64,000 nt of DNA, from assembly GCA_963422275.1 (NCBI GenBank), contig OY729418.1:1860001-1924000 (forward strand), read 5' to 3'. Below, piece after piece: positions 36,364 through 46,160 of the stretch. The number at the start of each line of letters is the position of its first letter. Positions within the stretch are counted from its first letter, which is position 1. The translations under genes and the position numbers were made by a program. The notes under the pieces were generated by a model. That model did no database searches. It was not told the DNA's origin and worked only from the letters and a program-made list of their open reading frames with translations. Source of the stretch: G963422275 sp963422275. Lineage in GTDB: Bacteria; Pseudomonadota; Alphaproteobacteria; Rhodobacterales; Rhodobacteraceae.

Positions 36364-37883
36364 CGCCTCGCACTCACCATTGCGTCTCCTACGAGCCGCC
36401 GGTCATAGGGCGGCCGAAACTCCCCGGAAATCCGACCTCCGCACAGAACGATAACCCGGTCGCTCACCTCGAATATCTCATCCAGGTCTGACGACATGAG
36501 GATCACGGCGGTGCCCTTTTTGCGCAGCCGCTCGAGACAGCCCAACACGAATTCCGCTGCTCCGAAATCCAGTCCTCGCGTGGGTTGCGCCGCCACCACG
36601 AGTGCCGCACCGTCTTCAAGCTCGCGTGCTAGGATCAGGCGCTGCAGATTGCCTCCTGAGAGCGAAATGGCTGGCTGGTCTACGGACTTGAACTTGACTC
36701 CAAGGTTGCCAAGAATGTCCATGGCTTGCCGTTTCATCTCGCGCACGGACAAAAACGGGAGGTGCGTTCCGCAAAACTCCTCGGCTCGCCAGGTTGTCAC
36801 GTTTTCCCAGAGCGGCGTGTCCAGGCTTGCTCCCTCGCTTATTCGGTCGAACGGCACGATGCGGATGCCAATCCGGCGACGCTCCGCCTGGTTCACCATC
36901 GACAGATCTTGACCATCAAGCGTGACTCTGCCTTCCTTCGGCTTGGCGAATCCGCACAGTAGGTCGGCAAGCTGGCGCTGCCCATTGCCTTCAACCCCAG
37001 TGACCCCAAGAATTTCGGACCGGCGAACAATGAATGAAGCATCCTTGAGGTCCGGTTCGCCGGTCTTCCTTGAGGCGGTCGTTACTGTGTCGACCACAAG
37101 CCGCGGTGTTTCGCTGACAGCGGAAGCCGCTTCGTCAACTGCACCAGACGGTACAACGTTACTGCCGATCATCTGATTGCTCAGTTCAGATGACGAAGTA
37201 TCGGAAATCGGGGTGGGGCCGGCAACTAGACGGCCATCCCTAAGGACCGAAACTGTGTCCGCGATCTCGATAACCTCGTGCAGTTTGTGCAGTATCATCA
37301 GAAGAGACACTCCCGCGTCGCGCAGCTTGCGGAGCCGGTCAAAGAGAGCGGAGACCGCGCTTGGCGAAAGCAGCGCGGTGGGTTCGTCGAGAATGAGAAC
37401 AATGGCGTTGCCTGACAGAGCTCTCAAGATTTCCAGCGACTGAACAGTTTCGACGGGGAGGCTTCCAATTTTCGCGCTTGGCGATGCGTTGATGCCGGCA
37501 CTGCGCATTTCGTCTCCCCATGCCTTGGCAACCGCTTTGGCCGAGAAGATGGCGCGGCCCTTCTTCTTGGCCGCGCTGAATTCGAGTGCATCGGCGACCG
37601 AAAATCCGGGCGGCAAGGCGAATCTCTGGTGGACAATGTCCAAACCTCGCGCACGGACTTCGGCGACATCACCCGGCGCAACCACGTGTCCATCTATCGC
37701 GAGAACCCCAGTGTCGGCCTTGATCAGACCCGAGAAGAAGCGCGCAAGTGTTGTTTTCCCTGCACCGTTCTGGCCGAGAAGCGCGTGGATTTTCCCTGAT
37801 TCGAATGCGAGCGAAACGTTTTCAAGCGCTTGCACAGCATCGTAACGGACGCAGACGCCCTCGCAGGACAGCGCTATGCTCAT
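36360..37883 (-). CDS. ABC transporter ATP-binding protein with two ABC domains, BMP/nucleoside type
   Basis: 507 aa from the ATG at 37883 (GGGGA ribosome-binding site just upstream; an upstream start at 37907 lacks one). First domain: Walker A LLGQNGAGKTT, the Q-loop HQRF and Walker B VLILDEPTALLSP. Second domain: degenerate Walker A VTGVEGNGQRQ, signature LSGGNLQRL and AAQPTRGLDFG in place of the normal Walker B. This asymmetric arrangement is usual for the RbsA/YufO class, with one catalytic site impaired. It powers the two permeases downstream. Confidence 0.92.
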   Translation of the reverse strand: MSIALSCEGVCVRYDAVQALENVSLAFESGKIHALLGQNGAGKTTLARFFSGLIKADTGVLAIDGHVVAPGDVAEVRARGLDIVHQRFALPPGFSVADALEFSAAKKKGRAIFSAKAVAKAWGDEMRSAGINASPSAKIGSLPVETVQSLEILRALSGNAIVLILDEPTALLSPSAVSALFDRLRKLRDAGVSLLMILHKLHEVIEIADTVSVLRDGRLVAGPTPISDTSSSELSNQMIGSNVVPSGAVDEAASAVSETPRLVVDTVTTASRKTGEPDLKDASFIVRRSEILGVTGVEGNGQRQLADLLCGFAKPKEGRVTLDGQDLSMVNQAERRRIGIRIVPFDRISEGASLDTPLWENVTTWRAEEFCGTHLPFLSVREMKRQAMDILGNLGVKFKSVDQPAISLSGGNLQRLILARELEDGAALVVAAQPTRGLDFGAAEFVLGCLERLRKKGTAVILMSSDLDEIFEVSDRVIVLCGGRISGEFRPPYDRRLVGDAMVSARR

Positions 37884-37946
37884 CAGTTCCCCTTTGAATT
37901 GGCGCAACTCTCGCTCGAGTTCATCGCCAACCGGAATGCTCAGCCG

Positions 37947-38969
37947 TCACTTGGATTCGGTGGGATCGTAGGGGACAGCCAACGCTCCGCTCTGCATGGC
38001 TGCATATGCGTCCTCCGTCGCTGCCCTTGCAGCAGCCACCCTGGCACCGTCGCCAGCGAATGTTTCGGGGAAGGTCATCACAATTTCCCCGCTGTCCACG
38101 CCACCGACTCTGAACCCACTCTGGAAATCGTCGGACAGGGCGTTTTCCGTTTCGATCATCAGGGTTTTGGCCCATTCAAACGAGACGATCAAGCCGATAT
38201 GCTTCGGTGCATGATCGATCAGCGGCGGCGATGCCGCGATGACAAGATTCCCCGATTCCGCTGCTGCCGCAACCACGCCGATGTCGCTTGCCGCAGCGCC
38301 GGTGTAGATCGCATCGACACCTTGGGAATACAGCCCTGCCGCGACCTCGCGTCCCTTTACCGGATCTTCGAATGACTGCACGAATGCGATGTTGGTCTCA
38401 ATGTCCGGGCTGACCGATTTCGCCGCTTGCTTCATTGCGTTGTAATCAGACCATACGTACGGCATCGGAACACCCGCAATGAGCGCAATGTTTTCGGCCT
38501 CCGACATGTGGGCAGCAAAAGTGCCGCTGAGGTAGGCATTCTCTTGGGTTTTGTACCCGACGACCCTTGCATTCGATACGGGCGTGTCGTGGGGTGCCGC
38601 AACGATTACGACGAAAATCGTGTCCGGAAATTCGGGTGCCAGCGACTGGACTATAGTCCCCATCGCGAAGAAGGTCGTGATGATCACGTCAGTCTTGCGA
38701 TTTGCCAAAGTGCGCAAAGTCGTCTCGTAAGTCGCCGGGTCGAGTGCCACGATGAAGCGGGTCTTGACCCCGAACTCCACTTCGGCGTGTTCGAGCCCTT
38801 CGATCAAGCCGTCAATGGGTCCTTGGTCCCCGGCCTTTTGCGTGGCTACAAGCACGACGGATTTCTCGTCCGCAAGCCCGGGCACCGCGAGCGACATCAC
38901 GCCGAGCGTCAGAGCCAGCACTCTGACGAGCCAACCTAGCAAGTTTTGTTGGACAGGACTGAGTTTCAT
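37947..38969 (-). CDS. BMP family substrate-binding protein (nucleoside importer type)
   Basis: 340 aa from ATG 38969, preceded by AAGGAGGAAAATC, so the longer frame from 39146 is not used. Signal peptide residues 1-33 (VRVLALTLGVMSLAVPGLA-D). No lipobox cysteine is visible, so it is periplasmic rather than a lipoprotein. The BMP fold is shown by KAGDQGPIDGLIEGLEHAEV, TFAAHMSEAENIALIAGVPM and GVDAIYTGAAASDIGVVAAA. First gene of the operon (binding protein, ATPase, two permeases, hydrolase, damaged regulator). Family members bind purine nucleosides, which is the best guess. Confidence 0.9.
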   Translation of the reverse strand: MKLSPVQQNLLGWLVRVLALTLGVMSLAVPGLADEKSVVLVATQKAGDQGPIDGLIEGLEHAEVEFGVKTRFIVALDPATYETTLRTLANRKTDVIITTFFAMGTIVQSLAPEFPDTIFVVIVAAPHDTPVSNARVVGYKTQENAYLSGTFAAHMSEAENIALIAGVPMPYVWSDYNAMKQAAKSVSPDIETNIAFVQSFEDPVKGREVAAGLYSQGVDAIYTGAAASDIGVVAAAAESGNLVIAASPPLIDHAPKHIGLIVSFEWAKTLMIETENALSDDFQSGFRVGGVDSGEIVMTFPETFAGDGARVAAARAATEDAYAAMQSGALAVPYDPTESK

Positions 38970-39707
38970 GATTTTCCTCCTTTGTTCCGCACGGAATGCC
39001 TGCAGCCGAAGCCGATGTCGGGTGGGTAGCTCCCGTTGCATGGATGCTAGACAATTAATTTTTTCAATCAAGAAAATATTTTCGCCAAATGCATTCCGCG
39101 GCGCCCGCGCGCGGCAATCCGAGCAAACCGAGACGAGAGATCCCATTCGATCTCATGCTGTCGTTTACGCAACCCTGTTGATTTCCATGCATGCATTTAT
39201 GGAGGGCACGGCGTGCGGATGGCTCCGGACCGCGATTGATGTGGTTGTAGGGGGAGGATGGTTGCAAGGCGCCGTGGCAAGCGTGTTGAGGCGAAGACAC
39301 GATCGATTTGCAACTGGGGCGCCCGCGCTGTCAGATGGTTTCAAAGAGCACCCGTGAATCCCTGCCGGAAGCGCTCCGACCCCAAAGGGCATTTCTTGTC
39401 ACGGAGACTCTTGTCGCTGGGATGCTCCGGCATTTGTTGGATGCTGCAGCTGGAGAGGGCAAGTTCATTAGTTACCGCTCGACTGCATTGTGCCGGCGCT
39501 CGACTTTTGCATGTCAAGGCACGGCGAGAACAACGAGAGTTTCGAACCTGCCAAATCTGCTGCGGACGACGATCCAGCTTCCTTCGGTCATCCAATTGTT
39601 GGAATCGATTATTTGCCAAGACATGCTGGCTATTGGATTGGACAAGCGAGTTGGCTATAAGAGCGGGACGCATTTCGCCAGCCACTCGCGTCGAAGGATT
39701 GCAAGGG
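38970..39707. other. Long intergenic region between the BMP operon and tRNA-Thr
   Basis: About 740 bp with no recognised gene on either strand. AT-rich around 39050-39080 (AATTAATTTTTTCAATCAAG), a likely promoter area for the BMP operon. The segment 39480-39700 shows no repeat and no decayed gene that I can identify. Confidence 0.4.
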
Positions 39708-39783
39708 GCCGCAGTAGCTCAGCAGGAAGAGCACGACATTCGTAATGTTGGGGTCGGAGGTTCGAGTCCTCTCTGCGGCACCA
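39708..39783 (+). tRNA. tRNA-Thr(CGT)
   Basis: 76 nt. Acceptor GCCGCAG pairs with CTGCGGC, followed by discriminator A and an encoded CCA. D-arm GCTCAGCAGGAAGAGC, anticodon arm CGACA-TTCGTAA-TGTTG with anticodon CGT (reads ACG, threonine), variable GGGTC, T-arm GGAGG-TTCGAGT-CCTCT with G-U pairs. All arms fold, so it should be functional. Confidence 0.93.
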
Positions 39784-40154
39784 TAGTTTTGCTTTGCGCC
39801 GCCACGCCGCGCTACTTCGAAGGTTTCGTCAGATGCCCTTCAAGCTGTGGCGGTCGTGATATTGCCGGCAACCACTTGAGGATATACAGGGGGCGGCGGG
39901 CGAATGCCCGGCACTTGTCTGAGAATGCACATCGATGCAGCATCCACCCGCGTTCGATTGATCTCGGATAACGGCCCTGTTGCCGAAAATGCGACAGGAC
40001 AGGCTAAATTTACTGATTGAATTCGCATGCAAGAACCGGGAATAAGAGCCTGTACGTGCCAGGAGCAATCAGGGTCGAAACGGATCGCTCACGGCAATTT
40101 CGCGAAGCGGCCCGCAAAAAGGGCCGAGCAAGCATCGAGATCAGGAGGTGGAAA
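39784..40154. other. Intergenic region upstream of the catabolic operon
   Basis: No gene seen. A leader frame fused to the next gene from 40017 is rejected as its start because a strong AGGAGG site precedes the ATG at 40155. Probably contains the operon promoter. Confidence 0.4.
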
Positions 40155-41201
40155 ATGTCACGCAACTTGCAATCAGCGTCATCGTTGAGTCGAAGAGGGG
40201 TGTTGCAATACGGTGCGGCCATGGGCGGCGTTGCGACAGTGTCGTCGTTCATCGGCATCGAGGCGGTCGCGGCCGACAGAGCCAAGGTTAACATGCAGCT
40301 GGGCTGGCTGGCGAGCAACGGAATACTTGGAGAAGTCGCCGCAAAGCGAGAAGGATATTACGACGACTTGGACATTGAACTGGAGGTCACCCCCGGCGGC
40401 CCTGGCGTGGACGGTGTCGCATCGGTTGCAGCCGGTCGGGCTGGTGTGGGCCAGCTTTCGTCCAGCCCTTCTCTCATGCTGGCTCGCTCCGCCGGAATTC
40501 CGGTCAAGGCCTTCGCCGCAGGGTACCAGAAGCACCCGTTCACTTACTTTTCTCTTGCGAATGACCCAATCCGGACCCCGAGCGATATGGTTGGCAAGAC
40601 CATCGCGACACAGCCCACTGCGGTGATTCTCCTGAAGGCGCTGCTCGCAAAGAATGGAATTCCTGAGGATCAGGTGGAAATCGTGAAGATGGGAAGCGAC
40701 ATGAACCAGTTGCTCACCGGGCAGGCTTCTGCCGTAACTGGATGGCAAACCAACACCAACGCACTGAAGATTCTCGGAGAAGGCCGTGTCGACCTGATGC
40801 TTTGGGACGCCGGGATCCAACTGTATGCCAACGTCTACTACACGACCGATGAAATGCTTGCAGATCACTCGGATGTGCTTGCCCGCTTCCTCACCGGTTC
40901 TGCGAGGGGTTGGGGCTTCACCCGCCAGAATCCCGAAGCGGCCGTGGACCACCTTGTCTCGGAATACCAGAATCTGGACAGGGCCAGCGAACTGGAGGCC
41001 GTTCATCCCGTCCTTGGATTCTCGTTCAATGAAACCACGGCCGAAAACGGTTGGGCTGCAATGAACGAGGCCAACTGGCGAGCTCAGATTGACGTCTATG
41101 ACCAGCTGGAGCAGTTCGAGGGGGCAACGCCGGGGCTGAGCGACGTAATGACGACAGACATACTCTCCGCGACGGAAGAAGCTCGGAAAGAGGTTGCTTG
41201 A
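40155..41201 (+). CDS. ABC transporter substrate-binding protein, NMT1/THI5-like, with Tat signal
   Basis: 348 aa. CAGGAGGTGG lies just before the ATG. The N-terminus SSLSRRGVLQYGAAMGGVAT is a twin-arginine type signal (S-R-R-G-V-L) ending near VAA. Mature features are VNMQLGWLASNGILGEVAAK, VEVTPGGPG-like region and QLLTGQASAVTGWQTNTNAL, typical of the NMT1/SsuA superfamily that binds thiamine precursors, sulfonates, taurine or aromatic/heterocyclic acids. Tat export suggests folding before export. First gene of an eight-gene operon with catabolic enzymes. Confidence 0.88.
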   Translation: MSRNLQSASSLSRRGVLQYGAAMGGVATVSSFIGIEAVAADRAKVNMQLGWLASNGILGEVAAKREGYYDDLDIELEVTPGGPGVDGVASVAAGRAGVGQLSSSPSLMLARSAGIPVKAFAAGYQKHPFTYFSLANDPIRTPSDMVGKTIATQPTAVILLKALLAKNGIPEDQVEIVKMGSDMNQLLTGQASAVTGWQTNTNALKILGEGRVDLMLWDAGIQLYANVYYTTDEMLADHSDVLARFLTGSARGWGFTRQNPEAAVDHLVSEYQNLDRASELEAVHPVLGFSFNETTAENGWAAMNEANWRAQIDVYDQLEQFEGATPGLSDVMTTDILSATEEARKEVA

Positions 41202-42025
41202 ACGCTGAGACTGGCGTGGCAGCCGACTCTGGAGCGGCCGCCACGGCAATATCCGTGAACGGGCTTGTGGTTCGCTTCGAATCGGAGTCGGAGAGCGTCA
41301 CAGCCCTTGACGACGTGAGGTTTGACGTTCCAGCGTCCAGCCTCATCACGATGGTTGGCCCTTCTGGGTGTGGAAAGTCAACGCTGCTTAGGGCAATTGC
41401 AGATCTGGTGCCGGCCACGAGCGGGCGAATCGAGGTTTTCGGCCGCTCGCCGAAGCAGGCAAGGCTGAGTCGCGACTTCTCGTTCGTGTTCCAGAATGCC
41501 ACCCTCCTTCCTTGGCGGTCGGCAATTGAGAATGTGCGTCTCCCGCTCGAGGTCGGGATCGGGAATGGCAATGTCGACCAGCATGGTGAACCCCACGAAC
41601 TGCTCGAGCTGGTCGGGCTCAAGGGCCGCGAAAACGCGTTGCCGCATGAACTGTCCGGCGGCATGCAGCAGAGGGTTTCGATCGCCCGAGCGCTGATCTG
41701 CAAGCCGCGGGTTCTGTTGATGGACGAGCCGTTCGGGGCACTGGACGAAATCACGCGGGACAAGCTGAACGAGGAGCTTCTTCGCATCTGGAAGGAAACA
41801 GGCACGACGATCGTGTTCGTCACGCACTCAGTTCCGGAAGCTGCGTTCTTGGGACGGAAATGCCTGGTTCTGTCAAGTCATCCCGGCCGGGTCAGGGAGT
41901 ACGTGGACATAGGCTTCGATGAACCAAGGCGCTTGGGAATGAGGGACACGCTTGAATTTGTGCAAGTGACCGGATACCTGCGCAGCCTTCTTGAGAGGCC
42001 GAACTGGGAAAGACCGCCGCAATGA
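41198..42025 (+). CDS. ABC transporter ATP-binding protein, SsuB/TauB type
   Basis: 275 aa starting with TTG that overlaps the stop of the binding-protein gene (TTGA), so translation is coupled. Walker A GPSGCGKST, Q-loop FQNATLLPW, signature LSGGM, Walker B VLLMDEPFGALDE and switch VTHSVPEA are intact. The last codons overlap the permease start by 4 bp. Confidence 0.92.
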   Translation: MNAETGVAADSGAAATAISVNGLVVRFESESESVTALDDVRFDVPASSLITMVGPSGCGKSTLLRAIADLVPATSGRIEVFGRSPKQARLSRDFSFVFQNATLLPWRSAIENVRLPLEVGIGNGNVDQHGEPHELLELVGLKGRENALPHELSGGMQQRVSIARALICKPRVLLMDEPFGALDEITRDKLNEELLRIWKETGTTIVFVTHSVPEAAFLGRKCLVLSSHPGRVREYVDIGFDEPRRLGMRDTLEFVQVTGYLRSLLERPNWERPPQ

Positions 42026-42828
42026 CGCTGGTGCCCGATGCGGGCCGGCCGAAATCCGCGGCGAGCAGGGCGCATGCTTGGCGCAGGCGGGTGCCGCCAA
42101 TTGTCGCCGCATTGTCGTTGCTGGCCTTGTGGCAAGCCATAGTGAGCGGATTCGGAGTTCCGACCTACATTGCGCCTAGCCCGATGCAGGTTGTTGCAGT
42201 CTTTGTCGAGAAAGGAGACATTCTCTGGATCAATTTCCTTCCGACACTGATGGAGGCTGCTGCTGGCTTCGCCCTCGGAAACAGCGTTGCGGTGGTGCTG
42301 GCGATCTGGTTCTTGCACAGCCAGTTTGCGGAGCGGGCATTTTATCCCATTGCCGTGTTCATCAACACGATTCCCATCATCGCGATCGCCCCGATACTCG
42401 TGCTGATTCTGGGAAACGGGTTCGCCCCCAAGATTGTCATAGCCGCCCTGATCTGCTTTTTCCCGACGCTGGTCAACATGGTCCGCGGCCTGAAAGCCGT
42501 CAGTCCGCAAATGCTCGAGCTGATGCAGATCCTCTCTGCAAGCAATCGCGAAATCCTCTGGAAGATTCGATTGCAGAGTTCGCTTCCGTTTCTGTTCGCG
42601 GCCCTGAAGATCGCTTCCACGACTTGTGTGATCGGCGCGATCGTGGGCGAGTGGATCGGCTCGAACTACGGTCTGGGATCCCTCATAATCGAGGCCACGT
42701 ACAACTTCCGCGCACCGATGCTTTACGCCACCGTGATACTCGGTGCCAGCATGGCTGTCGCAGGATTTGTGGCCACGTCGCTGATTGAGCGCCATGTCCT
42801 GAAATGGAAGCCTGGCGCCGTCTTCTAG
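42022..42828 (+). CDS. ABC transporter permease, SsuC/TauC type
   Basis: 268 aa, ATGA overlap with the ATPase gene. Hydrophobic segments from PPIVAALSLLALWQAIV onward, FPIAVFINTIPIIAIAPILV-like core and the EAA loop (ELMQILSASNREILWKIRLQ). A single permease here implies a homodimeric channel, unlike the importer at 1-4.4 kb. Confidence 0.9.
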   Translation: MTLVPDAGRPKSAASRAHAWRRRVPPIVAALSLLALWQAIVSGFGVPTYIAPSPMQVVAVFVEKGDILWINFLPTLMEAAAGFALGNSVAVVLAIWFLHSQFAERAFYPIAVFINTIPIIAIAPILVLILGNGFAPKIVIAALICFFPTLVNMVRGLKAVSPQMLELMQILSASNREILWKIRLQSSLPFLFAALKIASTTCVIGAIVGEWIGSNYGLGSLIIEATYNFRAPMLYATVILGASMAVAGFVATSLIERHVLKWKPGAVF

Positions 42829-42848
42829 ATTCAAGTCAGGAGAAAACA

Positions 42849-44207
42849 ATGTCCATCGATACCATAGTCAGACCCGAAAGCCGGGTTCCGGTCGTTGCCG
42901 CGACGGATGTCGTTGTTGTCGGCGGCGGTCCTGCCGGAATTGCGGCAGCGGTTTCCGCTTCCCGCAACGGAGCGACCGTCACCTTGGTCGAGAGATATCC
43001 TTACCTTGGCGGCCTTGCTTCGGGCGGGATGGTTCTGGTTCTAGACGACATGCACAACGACACCGAGATTTCCGTACGCGGCCTCGCGATGGAAATCATT
43101 GATCGAATGCATGCCAGAGGCCTGTGCGTCTATCCTCCTGATGCCGACCGCCGCCCATCCGTCCGCTCGACAGAAAAGCTTTGGCGGAAGTGGTCGCGTT
43201 GGGGCGTGTATGATTTTCACATTCCCAAGAAGCCGCACCCCATTATCTTCGCGGCGGCTTTCGACCCGGACGGGTTCAAGCAGGCGTCGCGAGACATGAT
43301 CGAGGATGCGAAGGTCAGCTTGCGGCTGCACAGCTGGTTTCAGTCGACCGTTGTCGAGGACGGTTGCGCTGCTGGCGTCATCGTCGAGACCAAGGAAGGG
43401 CCGCAAGCGGTGCGAGGCGGTGTCGTCATCGATGCGACCGGAGACCTTGACGTCGCGGCGAGCGCAGGTGCAAGTTTCATTGAAGGGTCGTACATCGTCA
43501 CAACCGTTTCGCGCATCGGCGGAGTCGACACTGATGCAGCAGAGGAGTTCCAGTACACGGAGCCGGACAGGTACGCAGCTGTGGACCGCCAGGCCAGGCG
43601 GCTGATCGGCGGCTGCTGGGACTATTGGTGGCTGAAGACGCCACTTCCGGGGGTGGTCTGGCTGAACTGCCCGCACATGACCGGATACGACGGGCTGAAA
43701 GTGAATGACTTGACCGCTGCCGAGCGGGAGGGTCGCAACCGCATGAACAAGCTCCTCGATTACGCGCGCGAGAACGTTCCCGGCTTCAAGTCATCCTACT
43801 TCGTCGACTTTGCGCCACAGACCGGCGTTCGGCAGACCCGTCTTCTGGACGGCGAATATGTCATCAGCAAGTCGGATGTCGTGAATCGCAGGCACTTTCC
43901 AGACAGCGTCTGTCGCGGGCGGGACTATTACACACCGTACCGTGCTTTGCTCCCGAAGCGGGTGGATCAGCTGCTGGTCGCCGGACGGCACTACTCGGCC
44001 ACTCCCGACGCGCAAAAGCTTAGCCGCGAGATTCCGCCTTGCATGGCTATGGGCGAGGCAGCGGGGATTGCGGCCGCGCTTGCGCTGGAGGCTGGAGTTG
44101 CCGTCAGGAATGCGAACGTCACGTCCATTCAGCGGCGGATGCGAGCGCAGGGCGCCGACCCGGGCGACATTCCTGCCGCGAACGCATTGGTGTCGGAGGC
44201 TGCATGA
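42849..44207 (+). CDS. FAD-dependent oxidoreductase (FAD_oxidored family)
   Basis: 452 aa from ATG 42849 preceded by TCAGGAGAAAACA; an in-frame ATG at 42804 lies within the permease gene and is not preferred. The dinucleotide-binding motif VVVVGGGPAGIAAAVSASRN and VERYPYLGGLASGGM, and the C-terminal MGEAAGIAAALALEAG, are typical of PF12831-type flavoproteins. GVVIDATGDLDVAASAGA is the middle FAD motif. It probably oxidises the imported acid or its CoA ester, with electrons perhaps passed to the ferredoxin at 46161 (inference from the operon). Confidence 0.88.
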   Translation: MSIDTIVRPESRVPVVAATDVVVVGGGPAGIAAAVSASRNGATVTLVERYPYLGGLASGGMVLVLDDMHNDTEISVRGLAMEIIDRMHARGLCVYPPDADRRPSVRSTEKLWRKWSRWGVYDFHIPKKPHPIIFAAAFDPDGFKQASRDMIEDAKVSLRLHSWFQSTVVEDGCAAGVIVETKEGPQAVRGGVVIDATGDLDVAASAGASFIEGSYIVTTVSRIGGVDTDAAEEFQYTEPDRYAAVDRQARRLIGGCWDYWWLKTPLPGVVWLNCPHMTGYDGLKVNDLTAAEREGRNRMNKLLDYARENVPGFKSSYFVDFAPQTGVRQTRLLDGEYVISKSDVVNRRHFPDSVCRGRDYYTPYRALLPKRVDQLLVAGRHYSATPDAQKLSREIPPCMAMGEAAGIAAALALEAGVAVRNANVTSIQRRMRAQGADPGDIPAANALVSEAA

Positions 44208-45388
44208 TGTTGGACAGCACCTCTGGCGCAAACGCGGAATCCCTGCCACTCGCGGGTGTCCGCGTTCTCGATTTCACGCAGGTCATGCTGGGCCCATGCT
44301 GCACGCAGATGTTGGGAGACTACGGCGCCGACGTCATCAAGATTGAACGGGCAAACCTCGGCGATCTTTCGCGATGGAGCATCGGGGAAGACCCCGACGG
44401 CAGCGTCAACCCGGTCTTTGCCAGCTTGAACAGAAACAAGCGAAGCGTAACCTTGGACCTAAAGTCCAACGAGGGGCGGGAGACGGTCTTTCGACTTGCA
44501 AAGACTGCGGACGTTGTCGTGAACAACTTTCGGCCGGGCGTCATGGAGCGGGCAGGGATCGGTTACGAGGAACTTCGAAAGGTCAATCCCGCGATAATCT
44601 ACGCTGTCGGGACTGGATTCGGTTCGGGCGGACCGTACGTGCACAAGGGCGGTCAGGACATTCTTGCACAGGCAATGACAGGTGTCATGGATCGGAAGGC
44701 GGACCCGGATCTGCCAACCTCCATCTATCCCACGGCACTGGCTGACTATTCGGCGGGGATGCACTTGGTGCAAGGGATTCTGCTGGCGCTTCTGCAGCGG
44801 GAAAAGACTGGATTGGGCCAAAAGGTGTCCGTGTCGCTGTACAACTCGATGCTGGCGATGCAGATGCAAGAAGCCGCGGTTTGGATGATGCGTGGCAAGA
44901 ACTTGAACTGGGCCGCCATGCCATTGACAGGCGTGTTTTCCACGACGGACGGCGAGATTGTGATGGTGGGAGCATTCAAGAAGAATCCGTTGCAGGACAT
45001 TTGCCGGGCTTTGGGTGTCAGAAATCTTTCGGCAGATTCGCGGTATTGCGATCTCGAGGCACAGCGGGAGCGCCGCGCGGAGCTGCAAAAGCTGTTTCGC
45101 GAGCGCTTCGCCACAAACTCAACATCCCACTGGCTCGGAAAACTCGAGGAAGTCGATATTCTTTGCGCACCCGTCAATACGCTGCCAGCAGCGCTTGAAG
45201 ACGAACAAACCGCGTTCAACAAGATGATAATCGATCTGGAACCCACGCAAAGCGGGCCGGTGCGACTGGTGGGATCGCCAGTCGAACTGTCCGATTCGCC
45301 GCTTGCGGTGCGGCGTGCCCCGCCGAAGCTTGGCGAGCACACCGAAGAAGTGCTGGCGGAGCTGTGCGTGAATGGAGCCGGCGCATGA
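44204..45388 (+). CDS. Class III (CaiB/BaiF) CoA-transferase
   Basis: 394 aa from ATG 44204, overlapping the flavoprotein stop (ATGATG). LAGVRVLDFTQVMLGPCCTQ, LGDYGADVIKIERA, LDLKSNEGRE and NFRPGVMERAGIGYEEL are family blocks; the catalytic aspartate is in ALADYSAGMHLVQGILLALL. The enzyme moves CoA between acyl-CoA and a free acid through an aspartyl thioester. In this operon it would activate the imported acid. Confidence 0.92.
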   Translation: MMLDSTSGANAESLPLAGVRVLDFTQVMLGPCCTQMLGDYGADVIKIERANLGDLSRWSIGEDPDGSVNPVFASLNRNKRSVTLDLKSNEGRETVFRLAKTADVVVNNFRPGVMERAGIGYEELRKVNPAIIYAVGTGFGSGGPYVHKGGQDILAQAMTGVMDRKADPDLPTSIYPTALADYSAGMHLVQGILLALLQREKTGLGQKVSVSLYNSMLAMQMQEAAVWMMRGKNLNWAAMPLTGVFSTTDGEIVMVGAFKKNPLQDICRALGVRNLSADSRYCDLEAQRERRAELQKLFRERFATNSTSHWLGKLEEVDILCAPVNTLPAALEDEQTAFNKMIIDLEPTQSGPVRLVGSPVELSDSPLAVRRAPPKLGEHTEEVLAELCVNGAGA

Positions 45389-46152
45389 GCGTGGAATTCA
45401 GCATATCGAACGGTGTCGCCACCGTCAGGCTGAACAGGCCCGAACGGCTGAACGCGATCGATTCGGCCACGGAAAGCCGGCTCGGAGAAGTCTGGTCCTC
45501 AGTAAATGATGACCCCGGCATACGTTGCGTCGTCCTTACGGGGACAGGCAAGGCATTCTGCGCTGGAGCAGACATGAAGGAAGACGGGCCGGATGGGCTG
45601 GACTACTGGAACGGAACCGGAGACTTTGGTTTCGGGGGAATCGGCATATCCGGTCGCCTGTCCGTGCCGTTGATAGCCAAGGTGAACGGTTTTGCCCTCG
45701 GCGGCGGCTTTGAAATGGTTCTCGGTTGCGATCTTGCAGTAGCCGCGGACTGTGCAACCTTCGGCTTTCCGGAACCGCGCGTCGGCAGGATTCCCATAGA
45801 CGGAATGGTTGCGTTGCCGCGCATGATCCCGCGGGCACAGGCGCTTGGCATCTTGCTGACGGGGCGTCGGATCAACGCTTCGGAGGCGCTTGGTTTCGGC
45901 CTGATTAACCAGGCTGTGCCGGCGGACGAGCTTGACTCGGCGATTGATGACTGGACAAGGGACATTGTGGCCTGCGCCCCGTTGAGTCTCCGGGCCATCA
46001 AGCGCACGGTGTACGACACTGCCCACATGACTGTGCAGGAAGCGCGCAATGTTCGTTCATCGAGTCTCATGAGAGCCCTGCAAAGCCGTGACGGAAAAGA
46101 GGGCGTGCTCGCGTTCCGGGAGAAACGCCCCCCCAAGTGGACGGGAACCTAA
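45385..46152 (+). CDS. Enoyl-CoA hydratase/isomerase family protein (catabolic operon)
   Basis: 255 aa from the ATG at 45385, ATGA overlap with the CoA-transferase gene. Crotonase oxyanion-hole segments FCAGADMKED and NGFALGGGFEMVLGCDLAVA; the first catalytic glutamate position (GGGFEM) and second (FPEPRVGRIP) are both occupied. The usual PGxGG after the second glutamate is IPIDGM here, so substrate geometry may differ from the standard hydratases, such as the copy at 51685. Confidence 0.9.
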   Translation: MSVEFSISNGVATVRLNRPERLNAIDSATESRLGEVWSSVNDDPGIRCVVLTGTGKAFCAGADMKEDGPDGLDYWNGTGDFGFGGIGISGRLSVPLIAKVNGFALGGGFEMVLGCDLAVAADCATFGFPEPRVGRIPIDGMVALPRMIPRAQALGILLTGRRINASEALGFGLINQAVPADELDSAIDDWTRDIVACAPLSLRAIKRTVYDTAHMTVQEARNVRSSSLMRALQSRDGKEGVLAFREKRPPKWTGT

Positions 46153-46160
46153 AGTGACTG

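Noticed and set aside
38970..39707. Purine-type riboswitch in front of the nucleoside-type importer
   Set aside because: No recognisable aptamer fold or terminator was seen upstream of the BMP gene, and such switches are rare in this group.
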